Shown one piece after another: positions 36,007-44,714 of a DNA stretch of 64,000 nucleotides. Origin of the DNA: JANQIO01 sp043585095 (GTDB taxonomy: Bacteria; Pseudomonadota; Gammaproteobacteria; Pseudomonadales; Halieaceae); the NCBI GenBank assembly GCA_043585095.1, contig CP121321.1:186001-250000 (forward strand), given 5' to 3'. A model generated the notes under the pieces. That model made no database searches, had not been told where the DNA came from, and saw only the letters and a program-made list of their open reading frames with translations. The translations under genes and the position numbers were made by a program. Position 1 is the stretch's first letter. The number at the start of each line of letters is the position of its first letter.

Positions 36007-36335
36007 AGCCTTCAGCGGTTATTTAGAGAGCCTTCAGCGGTTATGTAAAGAGGAGCCCTCAGCGGTTTTATAGAGAGCCCTCAGCGGGCCTATAGAGAGC
36101 CCTCAGCGGTTTTATAGAAAGCCATCAGCGGCTGGATAAAGAGCCCTTGGCGACTATGTAGAGAGCCTTCAGCGGTTTTATAGAAAGCCCTCAGCGGTTT
36201 TATAAAGAGCCCTCAGCGGTTTTATAGAAAGCCCTCAGCGGGCTTATAGAAAGCCCTCAGCGGTTTTATAGAAAGCCCTCAGCGGGTTTATAAAGAGCCC
36301 TCAGCGGTTTTATAGAAAGCCATCAGGAGATAAAA
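36007..36335 (+). repeat. 22-bp tandem repeat array (14 units plus a start-region unit) before purT
   Basis: The consensus AGCCCTCAGCGGTTTTATAGAA begins at 36007, 36029, 36054 (after one 25-bp step), 36076, 36098, 36120, 36142, 36164, 36186, 36208, 36230, 36252, 36274 and 36296. A fifteenth unit at 36318 begins the same way (AGCCATCAG) but becomes GAGATAAAA and runs into the purT ATG. The purT Shine-Dalgarno therefore sits where other units read CAGCGG. This suggests the array was copied from the purT initiation region, or that purT recruited its last unit. Units contain TATAGA-like AT stretches and frequent stops, so the array is not coding. Confidence 0.97.
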
Positions 36336-37520
36336 ATGACCACCATTGGCACCTCTTTTAGCAGCTCGGCAACGCGGGCCCTGATGTTAGGCTCGGGTGA
36401 ATTAGGCAAAGAGGTGGTGATTGAGCTGCAGCGCCTTGGCGTGGAGGTGATTGCCTGTGACCGCTACGCTGATGCCCCGGCAATGCAAGTGGCAGATCGT
36501 TCACATGTCTTTTCCATGCTGGATGGCGACGAGCTTCGCCGCGTCATCGAACTGGAACAACCGCATTACATCATTCCTGAGATCGAGGCGATCGCAACCT
36601 CGGTGCTGCTGGAGCTGGAGTCTGAGGGTTTTAACGTCGTGCCCTCCGCCCGCGCCGCTTCATTAACCATGGACCGCGAGGGTATTCGACGCCTCGCCGC
36701 GGACGAACTGTCACTGCCCACATCGCCTTTTCGGTTCGCAGATACGCGAGAAGAATTTGACGCCGCTGTGGCCGAAATCGGTTTGCCCTGCGTTATCAAG
36801 CCGGTGATGAGCTCGTCAGGCAAGGGCCAAAGCACCGTGCGCAAAGACGACCAAATCGATGCGGCATGGCAGTACTCTCAGGACGGCGGACGCGCCGGAG
36901 GGGGTCGTGTCATTGTTGAAGGTTTTATCGAGTTCGACTACGAGATCACCTTACTCACGGTTCGGCACCGCGATGGCACCAGCTTCTGTGAACCCATCGG
37001 TCATCGGCAGGTGGACGGCGATTATCAGGAGTCCTGGCAACCCCAGGCGATGTCCAGTGAGGCCATGCTACGCGCCCGAGAGGTTGCCGAGAAAGTGACA
37101 GAAGCCCTGGGTGGCTTCGGTTTGTTCGGCGTTGAATTGTTCATTCGAGGCCACGACGTATTCTTCAGCGAAGTGTCGCCGCGACCACACGACACTGGCA
37201 TGGTGACGTTGATTTCACAGGACCTTTCCGAGTTCGCGCTGCACGCTCGCGCAATTCTGGGGTTACCGGTTCCCAGCATCCGTCAGCATGGACCCTCGGC
37301 ATCGGCGGTGATTCTGATAGAGGGTGAATCGAAGTCGCTGCGCTTTAGCAATCTGGATGCCGCACTGGCCGAAAGCGATACGGACCTACGTTTATTTGGT
37401 AAACCCGAAGTGTCGGGTAAGCGGCGCATGGGGGTGGCTCTGGCCAGAGCGTCGACGGCGCAGATGGCGCGCGAAAAAGCGCTTGCCGCTGCGGCCGCTG
37501 TGGTAGCAGATCTGGACTAA
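36336..37520 (+). CDS. purT: formate-dependent phosphoribosylglycinamide formyltransferase
   Basis: This 394-residue ATP-grasp enzyme makes formyl-GAR from GAR, formate and ATP in purine synthesis. Family features include the N-terminal ALMLGSGELGKEVVIELQRLG, the IIPEIEAIAT segment, the ATP-grasp loop KPVMSSSGKGQS and the C-terminal EVSPRPHDTGMVT. Length matches E. coli PurT. AGGAG lies 6-7 bases before the ATG, within the last copy of the 22-bp array, so repeat turnover could alter its leader. It appears monocistronic, convergent with the DUF2788 gene. Confidence 0.96.
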   Translation: MTTIGTSFSSSATRALMLGSGELGKEVVIELQRLGVEVIACDRYADAPAMQVADRSHVFSMLDGDELRRVIELEQPHYIIPEIEAIATSVLLELESEGFNVVPSARAASLTMDREGIRRLAADELSLPTSPFRFADTREEFDAAVAEIGLPCVIKPVMSSSGKGQSTVRKDDQIDAAWQYSQDGGRAGGGRVIVEGFIEFDYEITLLTVRHRDGTSFCEPIGHRQVDGDYQESWQPQAMSSEAMLRAREVAEKVTEALGGFGLFGVELFIRGHDVFFSEVSPRPHDTGMVTLISQDLSEFALHARAILGLPVPSIRQHGPSASAVILIEGESKSLRFSNLDAALAESDTDLRLFGKPEVSGKRRMGVALARASTAQMAREKALAAAAAVVADLD

Positions 37521-37553
37521 CAATAGGCTTGCTGCTGAGGTGCGACTGGCGAC

Positions 37554-37760
37554 CTAGACCCCGGACTGCTTTAGCAGATAGCTGATAATGAATTTGATCA
37601 GAAATCCAAAGATGCCCAGCGCCAGGCCAATATATAGAATCAGCGTGCCAAACTTCCCGGCGTCACTGCGCTTGGCGAGATCCCAAACGATAAAGATCAT
37701 AAACAGGATCAAGCCGCCGACCCCGAGCGCTACGCCATACTGTGTGAGCCATGCATCCAT
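37554..37760 (-). CDS. DUF2788 family small membrane protein
   Basis: This 68-residue protein has two hydrophobic segments (about 9-28 and 36-60) separated by LAKRSDAGKFGT, matching the small DUF2788 family of gammaproteobacteria. Its function is unknown. It starts 5 bp after the transglycosylase stop on the same strand, so the two are probably cotranscribed. Confidence 0.8.
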   Translation of the reverse strand: MDAWLTQYGVALGVGGLILFMIFIVWDLAKRSDAGKFGTLILYIGLALGIFGFLIKFIISYLLKQSGV

Positions 37761-37765
37761 TTCCG

Positions 37766-38983
37766 CTAGAGAGCTTGCGCTTGGGTTGCTAGCGCGGCGC
37801 GTGTTTCGGCGTCGGGGAAGCCATCGGCGACAAGCCCCGCCTGCTGCTGAAACTGGCTGATCGCGCGGCGGGTGGCGGGCCCCATGATGCCGTCTGCATC
37901 GAGATTTGCATCGCCTAATGCATTGAGGCGTTGCTGTACCGTGAGCAGCTCCGCGCGGGTCAGGGCGGTTTGCTCAGGTACTGGTTGGCGCAGCGCGCCG
38001 GCTCCGGCAATTCGATCGGCAAGATGTCCTACCGACAGTGCATAAAACTCCGAGCGGTTCCATCCCATAATGACATTGAAATTGTCGTACACCAGAAACG
38101 CGGGGCCTGTGTGCCCGGCGGGTACCAGAGCCGCCGCGTCCAGTTCGGCGCGGGGCAAAGCTGCGCCGCTGGCGCGACGCAGTTGCAATTCTGCCCACTG
38201 CGTTAGCGGCATTTTTATGTCCAGGCCGGTCTGTCCAAAATCGAATCCCTCGGGCAGTTTGACCTCGCGCCCCCAGCGTACGCCGCGCTCCCAGCCTAAC
38301 TGGTTCAGGTACGCGGCACCGGACGCCAGCGCATCTTTATAGCTTCCCCATAAATCAATGCGACCGTCGCCGTCACCGTCTCTGGCGGCGCGCGCGTAGG
38401 TTGACGGCATAAACTGTGTATGTCCCATAGCGCCGGCCCAGGAGCCTTGCATCCACTGTGGCTGCAGTCCGTCGCGCTCGACCAGGGTCAAGGCGGTGAG
38501 AAACTCTTCGGTGAAAAATGCGCTGCGTCGAGTGTCGCAAGCCAGGGTTGCCAATGCGTCCAGGGTAGGCACTTTACCGAGATAGCTACCAAAGTTGGTC
38601 TCCAGCCCCCAGAACGCCACCAGATACTGTCCGGGTATGCCGTACTGGCGGGTTAGCCCATTGAGGAAATCGCGATGTTCGGCATAGAGCGCGCGGCCTT
38701 TCTGCACTCGCTGTTCGGTGACTCTGGCGGACAGGTAACGCCCAAAGGTTTGCACAAATTCGGGTTGCGACCGGTCCAGTTCAACCACACGGCGCTGGGG
38801 CTGCAGGCCCGGAATCAGTTCATTGATCACTCTGGGGCTCAGGCCGCGTGTTGCGGCTTGTTCTTGCAGGCTTATCAGGCAGGCAGCAAAGTCGGGCTCG
38901 GCCGTAGCGCTTGGGTTTTCGGCGGCGGTGGTGATGCTACTTAGCACCGCAAGAATCAGGAATGCAACGCAGTGCCGCATCAT
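37766..38983 (-). CDS. MltB-family lytic murein transglycosylase with peptidoglycan-binding domain
   Basis: The 405-residue product has a signal peptide (cleavage near TTA-AEN). An SLT_2/MltB catalytic domain carries the catalytic glutamate in FWGLETNFGSYLG and the SWAGAMGHTQFMPSTY motif. A C-terminal PG_binding_1 domain follows (about 335-400, LNADGIMGPATRRAISQFQ-like). It cleaves peptidoglycan glycan strands in the periplasm. No lipobox cysteine is seen after the signal peptide, so it is probably soluble. Its ATG shares one base with the isocitrate dehydrogenase stop (TAATG). Confidence 0.9.
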   Translation of the reverse strand: MMRHCVAFLILAVLSSITTAAENPSATAEPDFAACLISLQEQAATRGLSPRVINELIPGLQPQRRVVELDRSQPEFVQTFGRYLSARVTEQRVQKGRALYAEHRDFLNGLTRQYGIPGQYLVAFWGLETNFGSYLGKVPTLDALATLACDTRRSAFFTEEFLTALTLVERDGLQPQWMQGSWAGAMGHTQFMPSTYARAARDGDGDGRIDLWGSYKDALASGAAYLNQLGWERGVRWGREVKLPEGFDFGQTGLDIKMPLTQWAELQLRRASGAALPRAELDAAALVPAGHTGPAFLVYDNFNVIMGWNRSEFYALSVGHLADRIAGAGALRQPVPEQTALTRAELLTVQQRLNALGDANLDADGIMGPATRRAISQFQQQAGLVADGFPDAETRAALATQAQAL

Positions 38984-40722
38984 TAACCCGGCAGGTTTTT
39001 CTCGATCGTGTCGAGAAAGCCCTGCATGTCCACCACGGTTTCTTTATCGGGCTGGGTAGTCTTGCCCTTGATATCGCCGGTTATCGTGCCCTGATCAACG
39101 GTATCGATCAGGGCGGTCTTCAGTGCTGCGGAATAATCCAGCAGCGCGCTGTTGTCCTCCCGCTTGGCCAGCGTCTCCAGCGCGTTTGCCAGGGCATAAA
39201 TCAGTGCGGAAGAGTTGAAGATCGCCACCTCGCCGTTGGTCTCCTGATATTTCAGGTAAAGGTCGTGGGCAGTGCCATGGGGCGCCTCGTACAGCATGGT
39301 GCCGTCTTTACTCTCGATAATGGAGCTCGCCGTTGCCAGGCTGCCCCCCAGTGCCGCGGCGATATCGGAGAAGATATCGCCGTCGAGGTTTTGCGCGGGA
39401 TAGAGCGCGTTGCGCGGCGGATCGGAGATCATCTTTTTGAGCTGGCTGGACGGGCGCATGATCATGAAGGAGGGCGGCTCGACCTCATCTGCCACTAGTT
39501 TATTTCTCACCTCATTAATCACCGTGGAGAAGACGTCATCGTAGGGGAAGTATTCGCGCTTGAGGCCGAAGTACACTTCTTTATCTTTTAAAGAGGCGTC
39601 GCGGAATACCTGCAGTACCCAGTCGCGAATCGCGTTGCGATCGTTGGACATAAAAAGGATAGCGTCCTGAGCTTTTACGTCCCTGGCGCTCTGCTCCTCG
39701 CCATCCATCACCAGCTTGATAATGCCATCTTCTGGCGCGGGCATGTTGAAGCTGCCGTACTGGTCGCCGCCGCCCGCACTCATGCGCGAGATCGATACGT
39801 GAAACTTGCGGTCCGGAATGCCGAAGCGGCGCAGGACATCTACTAGCTTGACCATACGTCTGCCGGTGTTGTTATCGGGGATGCCCCACAGCGCGCGCTC
39901 CGGCGGGTTGGCGATAATGCGCGCCGCCTGGGCATCGATCAGCTCGTAGTGATAGGCCAGTCCTGCGGCGTCGTAAGCTTGGGCAAACTCGCTTTTGAAG
40001 ACGTCTTCAATTGCATTTTTCATGACGCCGTCGTACCCGGGTATCACCGTGTCCTTCAGGCCAAGGTAGACGTCGCGCTTTTCATCCAGACCCCGCTGGA
40101 AAAACTGCCGTGCCCAGGCGGTCAGCTCGGCGTGGCTGTTGGTCATCAGCATAAAGGGGTCGCCCCGGTTCAGGCGGCGACGGTGCAATTCCTGAGGTTC
40201 GCCGCTGGCGCCGACAAACATCAGCTTGGCAATGCCGGTGTCCTTTGACAGGGTGCTGTAGCTGTCCTTGATACCGCCGGAGTCCATAGTGTCGACCACA
40301 ATATCGCGGCCAATCCAGTTGGGCGGCGTATTTTTGATATTGCGAAACTGGATATCTTCCCGGGTAATATTGCCGCCGATGCCCTTACGAATGGCGCCAT
40401 TGGGCGACTTGGTGGCCAGCTTGTCGAGCCCGGCTTCTTCCACATCCGGATATTTCGCCAGCATTTCGTCCAACTGCTTGCGATTCACAGTCATGCCGGC
40501 ATTCTTCACACCCACGCCATACTGTTTCAGGGCGTCGATGGCATCTTTGATAACAGCGCCGTTGGTTACCAATCGGCTCTCAGCGGACAGGTCAATTTCT
40601 ACCAGCGGTATCTCCAGCCGCTGCTTCACAAACATCTCGAGTATGCGCTCGAAGGCCACCTGAGCCATTTCGTCGCCGTGAAGCACTACCAATGGCGCAA
40701 CTACCTGTATCTTGTCGCTCAT
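38983..40722 (-). CDS. isocitrate dehydrogenase, large form with internal duplication
   Basis: The start is the ATG at 40722 (MSDKIQVVAP), giving 579 residues. The IDH/IMDH signature NLDGDIFSDIAAALGGSL is at 445-462 and the cofactor-loop APHGTAHD at 480-487. The protein is intermediate between the ~420-residue dimeric and ~740-residue monomeric enzymes. Residues ~188-296 and ~352-456 are two copies of one module: compare MLMTNSHAELTAW with LFMSNDRNAIRDW, VYLGLKDTVIPGYD with VYFGLKREYFPYDD, and IIANPPERALWG with MISDPPRNALYP. The first copy keeps a YHYELID segment like the catalytic YEHRLID of standard enzymes; the second keeps the metal-binding aspartates. I recall a 'type III' IDH of about this size from marine bacteria and diatoms. 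NAD or NADP preference is not clear. Confidence 0.85.
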   Translation of the reverse strand: MSDKIQVVAPLVVLHGDEMAQVAFERILEMFVKQRLEIPLVEIDLSAESRLVTNGAVIKDAIDALKQYGVGVKNAGMTVNRKQLDEMLAKYPDVEEAGLDKLATKSPNGAIRKGIGGNITREDIQFRNIKNTPPNWIGRDIVVDTMDSGGIKDSYSTLSKDTGIAKLMFVGASGEPQELHRRRLNRGDPFMLMTNSHAELTAWARQFFQRGLDEKRDVYLGLKDTVIPGYDGVMKNAIEDVFKSEFAQAYDAAGLAYHYELIDAQAARIIANPPERALWGIPDNNTGRRMVKLVDVLRRFGIPDRKFHVSISRMSAGGGDQYGSFNMPAPEDGIIKLVMDGEEQSARDVKAQDAILFMSNDRNAIRDWVLQVFRDASLKDKEVYFGLKREYFPYDDVFSTVINEVRNKLVADEVEPPSFMIMRPSSQLKKMISDPPRNALYPAQNLDGDIFSDIAAALGGSLATASSIIESKDGTMLYEAPHGTAHDLYLKYQETNGEVAIFNSSALIYALANALETLAKREDNSALLDYSAALKTALIDTVDQGTITGDIKGKTTQPDKETVVDMQGFLDTIEKNLPG

Positions 40723-40835
40723 GTTTTTTACCGCTCCGCGCTCTGCCGCTGTATTTGAACGGGGCCAGTATACCGTCAAACCGGTGTCGACTCTGTGACA
40801 GGGTCGGGAATCTCCTGCGCTGCGTCGATTTTTAG

Positions 40836-40865
40836 GTAAAAAAAAGGGACCGCGAACGGTCCCTT
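40836..40865 (-). terminator. rho-independent terminator after isocitrate lyase
   Basis: On the minus strand a perfect AAGGGACCG / CGGTCCCTT stem (40844-40865, 4-base loop) is followed by a T-rich run (the AAAAAAAA at about 40838-40845 on the + strand). It lies 42 bases after the isocitrate lyase stop and separates it from the isocitrate dehydrogenase gene. Confidence 0.9.
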
Positions 40866-40906
40866 ACACAAGATGCCTCGTGGGGGAGGCAAGAACGCGG
40901 TTGGCC

Positions 40907-42505
40907 TCAGCCAAATTGGTTCATGGTGTTGTCTTTACCAGAAGCTTTCAGCGCCTGATCGCCAGAGAAGTACTCTTTGTGATCGTCGCCGATGTTGGAG
41001 CCCGCCATGTCCTGGTGCTTGACGCAGGCGATACCCTGACGGATTTCCTGGCGCTGCACGCCTTTGACGTAGGCCAGCATGCCTTCCTCGCCGAAGTAGC
41101 CTTTGGCCAGATTGTCCGTGGACAGCGCTGCCGTGTGGTAAGTCGGTAGAGTGATCAAGTGATGGAAGATGCCGGCTTCGCGTGAGCCATCCGCCTGGAA
41201 AGACTGAATCCGCTTGTCCGCTTCGGCGCTGAGCTCGGTGTCGTCGTACTCGACGCTCATCAGATTGTCGCGATCGTAGGCAGACAGGTCACGGCCTTCT
41301 TCGGCCCAGGCATCAAATACCTGCTGGCGGAAGTTCAGCGTCCAGTTGAAGGAGGGGCTGTTGTTGTAAACCAGCTTGGCATTGGGGATGGTTTCGCGGA
41401 TGCGATCAACCATCGCGCCAATCTGGCCGACGTGCGGTTTTTCAGTTTCAATCCACAGCAGGTCAGCGCCGTTTTGCAGGCTGGTCACGCAGTCCAGTAC
41501 GCAGCGGTCTTCGCCAGTGCCCGCTTTGAAGCGGTATAAGCCGTTGGGCAGGCGCACCGGGCGAACCAGTTTGCCGTCCTGCTTGATAATCACGTCGCCT
41601 TCGTTAACGTCTTCGGCACCGTTAACTTCTTCCGTTTCCAGGAAAGCGTTGTACTTGTGCGCCAGGTCGCCGGCGTCGGTGGATACCGGAATCTTCTGGG
41701 TCAGGCCTGCGCCCAGTGAATCGGTGCGCGCGACGATTACACCGTCGTCAACGCCCAGTTCCAGAAACGCATAGCGTATAGCGTTGATCTTGGACAGGAA
41801 GTCTTCGTGGGGGACGGTCACTTTGCCGTCCTGGTGGCCGCACTGCTTGGCGTCCGATACCTGATTTTCGATCTGGATGGCTGCTGCGCCCGCTTCGATC
41901 ATCTGCTTGGCCAGCAAGTAGGTGGCTTCCTCGTTACCGAAGCCCGCGTCGATATCAGCAATAATAGGCACCACGTGGGTTTCATGGTTGTTGATCGCAT
42001 TCATCGCAGCCTGCTCGGCAACCTGGTCGCCGGCTTCGCGTGCTGCATCCAACTCGCGGAACAGATGGTTCAGTTCACGCGCGTCAGCCTGTCGCAGGAA
42101 GGTGTAGAGCTCTTCAATAAGCGCGGATACAGAGGTTTTTTCGTGCATAGACTGATCGGGCAGCGGGCCGAATTCGCTGCGCAGCGCTGCGATCATCCAG
42201 CCGGACAGGTAGAGATAGCGTTTGTTGGTGCTGCCGTGGTGCTTCTTGATCGCGATCAGTTTTTGCTGGCCGATAAAGCCGTGCCAGCAGCCCAGCGATT
42301 GCGTGTACTGGCTGCTGTCAGCGTCATACTCGTTCATGTCCTGACGCATGATGCCGGCGGTGTAGCGGGCGATATCCAGACCCGTCTTAAATCGGTTTTG
42401 CAGCTCCATACGCGCAGCGTATTCGGGGTTAATAGCATTCCAGGTCGATCCCTGGGCGCTGCGAACCGCAGCATACTTGTCGACGAGTTCCTGATAGCTA
42501 GGCAT
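40907..42505 (-). CDS. aceA: isocitrate lyase (large, Pseudomonas-type)
   Basis: The ATG at 42505 (MPSYQELVDK) gives 532 codons including the stop. This enzyme splits isocitrate to succinate and glyoxylate, opening the glyoxylate shunt for growth on acetate and fatty acids. The catalytic cysteine motif appears as KQCGHQDGK, the form found in the larger ~530-residue isocitrate lyases rather than the KKCGH of E. coli. Other markers are the IADIDAGFGNEEATY metal-site region and the SPSFNWTLNF segment. It lies upstream of isocitrate dehydrogenase on the same strand, so both enzymes that compete for isocitrate are adjacent but separated by a terminator. Confidence 0.95.
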   Translation of the reverse strand: MPSYQELVDKYAAVRSAQGSTWNAINPEYAARMELQNRFKTGLDIARYTAGIMRQDMNEYDADSSQYTQSLGCWHGFIGQQKLIAIKKHHGSTNKRYLYLSGWMIAALRSEFGPLPDQSMHEKTSVSALIEELYTFLRQADARELNHLFRELDAAREAGDQVAEQAAMNAINNHETHVVPIIADIDAGFGNEEATYLLAKQMIEAGAAAIQIENQVSDAKQCGHQDGKVTVPHEDFLSKINAIRYAFLELGVDDGVIVARTDSLGAGLTQKIPVSTDAGDLAHKYNAFLETEEVNGAEDVNEGDVIIKQDGKLVRPVRLPNGLYRFKAGTGEDRCVLDCVTSLQNGADLLWIETEKPHVGQIGAMVDRIRETIPNAKLVYNNSPSFNWTLNFRQQVFDAWAEEGRDLSAYDRDNLMSVEYDDTELSAEADKRIQSFQADGSREAGIFHHLITLPTYHTAALSTDNLAKGYFGEEGMLAYVKGVQRQEIRQGIACVKHQDMAGSNIGDDHKEYFSGDQALKASGKDNTMNQFG

Positions 42506-43044
42506 GGTGTAGTACCTGTTTATTGGTGAAATTTTGCGGGAGTTCCCGATCTGTGGCCGCAAGAATAGTAGCTACGCCTCCATAAATGAAATCAATGATA
42601 AAGATATTTACTATTCACCAGTGAAATGTGCGCGCCGCGACTTTCCGCAGATCCGCTGGTGGCCGCGGCGCTGGCGCGCCACGTTTAACGACTTCGTTAC
42701 CGCGCTGCGGGCGGCGGCGTTGCGTCAACGCCCGCTTCATCCAACGGGCCATCAGATAGCATCACGAATGCGCTAAGCGGTCAGCGATAGAAAGCCGCCG
42801 AGAATAAAGTACAGCGTTGTTTCCTGGTTCCAGAGGTTGGCACCATCACACACGTATCAGAACGCCATAGTAAAAACAGAGTGCTTTGTACGCCGTGGGG
42901 CTACTAGGTTAAACGCTTTTGCGGATGTTTGCGTTTGCCAGCTGATCCTCGCTAAAGCATTTTTAAGACCGTAATCACAAAACATAGCTCCAACTACTGT
43001 TTTTGCTTTGCGACTCATCGGCCACATGAAAGTATCGATGGCCT
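42506..43044. promoter_or_regulatory. divergent intergenic region between aceA and the CheB-like gene
   Basis: This 539-bp gap should hold the promoters of both genes. An imperfectly spaced TTGATT/TACTAT pair lies on the minus strand at about 42553-42583. A TTCAC-CA-GTGAA palindrome lies at 42614-42625, with a matching GGTGAA half-site at 42525-42530. No coding region or RNA gene is convincing in the rest. Confidence 0.35.
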
Positions 43045-44088
43045 ATGTTGGATGACTTGAATAACCCCCAGCCATTTATTGGCGTCGTGTGTGACGCGAG
43101 TTTCTCCGTGCTCGCCGCGAGAGTGCGCCAGGCCGGTTATCGCATCGCCCGGATTTCACCAGAAATGCTGCTGTCTGGTAGAAAGCCGTTAGTTGATCTT
43201 TGGGTGGTGGATTGCGAGGACACGGATGCTGTCGCGGAGGCCGTTGCCGAACTTGATGCGCCGGTGATTGCGCTCAGCAATCGACCGAACGTGGAAGATG
43301 CGTCGGCTTATCGAGATTGGTCGGAGCGTATAATTGCCACCTTAAATCGCTGGATGGCGGATGCCTGGCAGGGCCGTCCCCGGGCTAGCGATTCAACACC
43401 GGACCACTTTGCCGCTGTTGACGGGGTATGGCTGCTCGCAGGCTCTACTGGCATGGAATCAGCCGTGCGTGAGTTTCTGGAGGCGTTAACATGGATGCCA
43501 CCTATCAGCTTCATTTACGCGCAGCATGTCGACGCCGAAGATCAACTAAGGTTGCGTAACAGGCTGAGCAAAGCCAATCGCAATCTGCGCTGCACCCTGG
43601 CGGTGGGTCGTCACTGGTTCAATCCCTGCCAGCTTTTGGTGGTGCCCGCCAACTGCCGCCTGCAGTTCGGACATCAGGGTGAAGTATTCAGCTTGCGCGA
43701 TGCCTGGGGTGGACGTCACGATCCGCATATCGATCAGTTAATGATGAGTATGGCGGGACTGAAGCCGCGATTGAGCGGCACCATCATGTTTAGCGGCGAC
43801 AACAGCGATGGCCTGCTGGGTGCGCAGGCCTTGCACGGCATCGGTTGCCCGATCTGGGCTCAGGACACTGAAACAGCCACCGCCCCCGCGATGCCGAATG
43901 CCGTGGCGACCTTGCGTCTGGCCGATAATATTGGCAGTCCCGCTGCACTGGCTGAAGCGTTTCTCGATCTCTATCCGCAGCGTGTGGCAGATAGCGCGCT
44001 GGAAACAGACGCTGCCGACGAGGATCTTAGCTTAGCCAGCTCTGTTCCGGTTGATCTCTCTAAAGACAGCGGCACTCGTCCCCAGTAA
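43045..44088 (+). CDS. CheB/ChpB-like protein-glutamate methylesterase, orphan
   Basis: The 347-residue protein has a degenerate receiver-like N-terminal domain (about 10-105) and a CheB methylesterase domain. The catalytic triad is visible: Ser134 in GSTG, His161 in YAQHV and Asp255 in GDNSDG. It resembles the ChpB-type methylesterases linked to Pil-Chp surface sensing more than flagellar CheB; this is inferred from the diverged N-terminus. No receptor, CheA, CheR or CheY gene lies in the window, so its target is unknown. The N-terminal domain lacks a clear phosphoacceptor aspartate. Confidence 0.82.
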   Translation: MLDDLNNPQPFIGVVCDASFSVLAARVRQAGYRIARISPEMLLSGRKPLVDLWVVDCEDTDAVAEAVAELDAPVIALSNRPNVEDASAYRDWSERIIATLNRWMADAWQGRPRASDSTPDHFAAVDGVWLLAGSTGMESAVREFLEALTWMPPISFIYAQHVDAEDQLRLRNRLSKANRNLRCTLAVGRHWFNPCQLLVVPANCRLQFGHQGEVFSLRDAWGGRHDPHIDQLMMSMAGLKPRLSGTIMFSGDNSDGLLGAQALHGIGCPIWAQDTETATAPAMPNAVATLRLADNIGSPAALAEAFLDLYPQRVADSALETDAADEDLSLASSVPVDLSKDSGTRPQ

Positions 44089-44234
44089 GGCAAATCCTCA
44101 AGCTATCACCAGGCAACTGTCTTAAGCTCATCAATCAGTTCAAGTGCTGGCGGCTGCGCTCCCGTTTCAGTCGCTGGCTCGCGGCAGACATCTGCCGCAC
44201 AATGCTGTTGATAGAGTGAAGAGAAAACAGATTC

Positions 44235-44714
44235 ATGGATTTATCGATAGATGACCGCAACGCGATTTACCTGTCGCGCAGCGACGTCAATGAGTCGCTG
44301 TCCAGTTACTCACGGCACGGGTTCTTTCTCGACGATGCCGATTGGCCATCCGTTGAGCATTATTTTCAGGCGATGAAATTTGACGAAGAGTCAGATCGTG
44401 AATTCGTGCGCAGTGCCGTGCACCCGCGACAGGCATCGCGTCGCGGTCGGTCCCGCCGACGTCGCGTGCGGGCGGACTGGAAACAGGTACGGCGCGTCGT
44501 TATGACACGCGCCGTGTACATTAAATGTCGCACCCATGCGGAGGTCGCCGAGCGCTTATTGGAGACCGGCGATGCCAGACTGGTAGAGCGCAACGCCTAT
44601 GATTACTTCTGGGGCTGCGGGCGCGACCGCCGCGGCGAGAACACCTATGGCCAGGTACTAATGGACGTGCGAGAGCGACTGCGCGAGGAAGCGACAAGCG
44701 ATATCGTGCCTTAA
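44235..44714 (+). CDS. NADAR (YbiA-like) family protein
   Basis: This 159-residue protein matches the NADAR family: WPSVEHYFQAMKF at about residues 37-49, RADWKQVRRVVM, and the C-terminal DYFWGCGRDRRGENTYGQVLMDVR. NADAR proteins are N-glycosidases or ADP-ribose-related hydrolases; YbiA acts on riboflavin intermediates, and others reverse guanine ADP-ribosylation. Which activity applies here is not evident. An unusually arginine-rich stretch (about 75-92) lies in the middle. Its 3' end overlaps the convergent amine oxidase gene by 4 bp. Confidence 0.82.
   Translation: MDLSIDDRNAIYLSRSDVNESLSSYSRHGFFLDDADWPSVEHYFQAMKFDEESDREFVRSAVHPRQASRRGRSRRRRVRADWKQVRRVVMTRAVYIKCRTHAEVAERLLETGDARLVERNAYDYFWGCGRDRRGENTYGQVLMDVRERLREEATSDIVP

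Noticed and set aside
36007..36335. CRISPR array before purT
   Set aside because: The units are contiguous 22-bp tandem copies with no unique spacers, and no cas genes are present.
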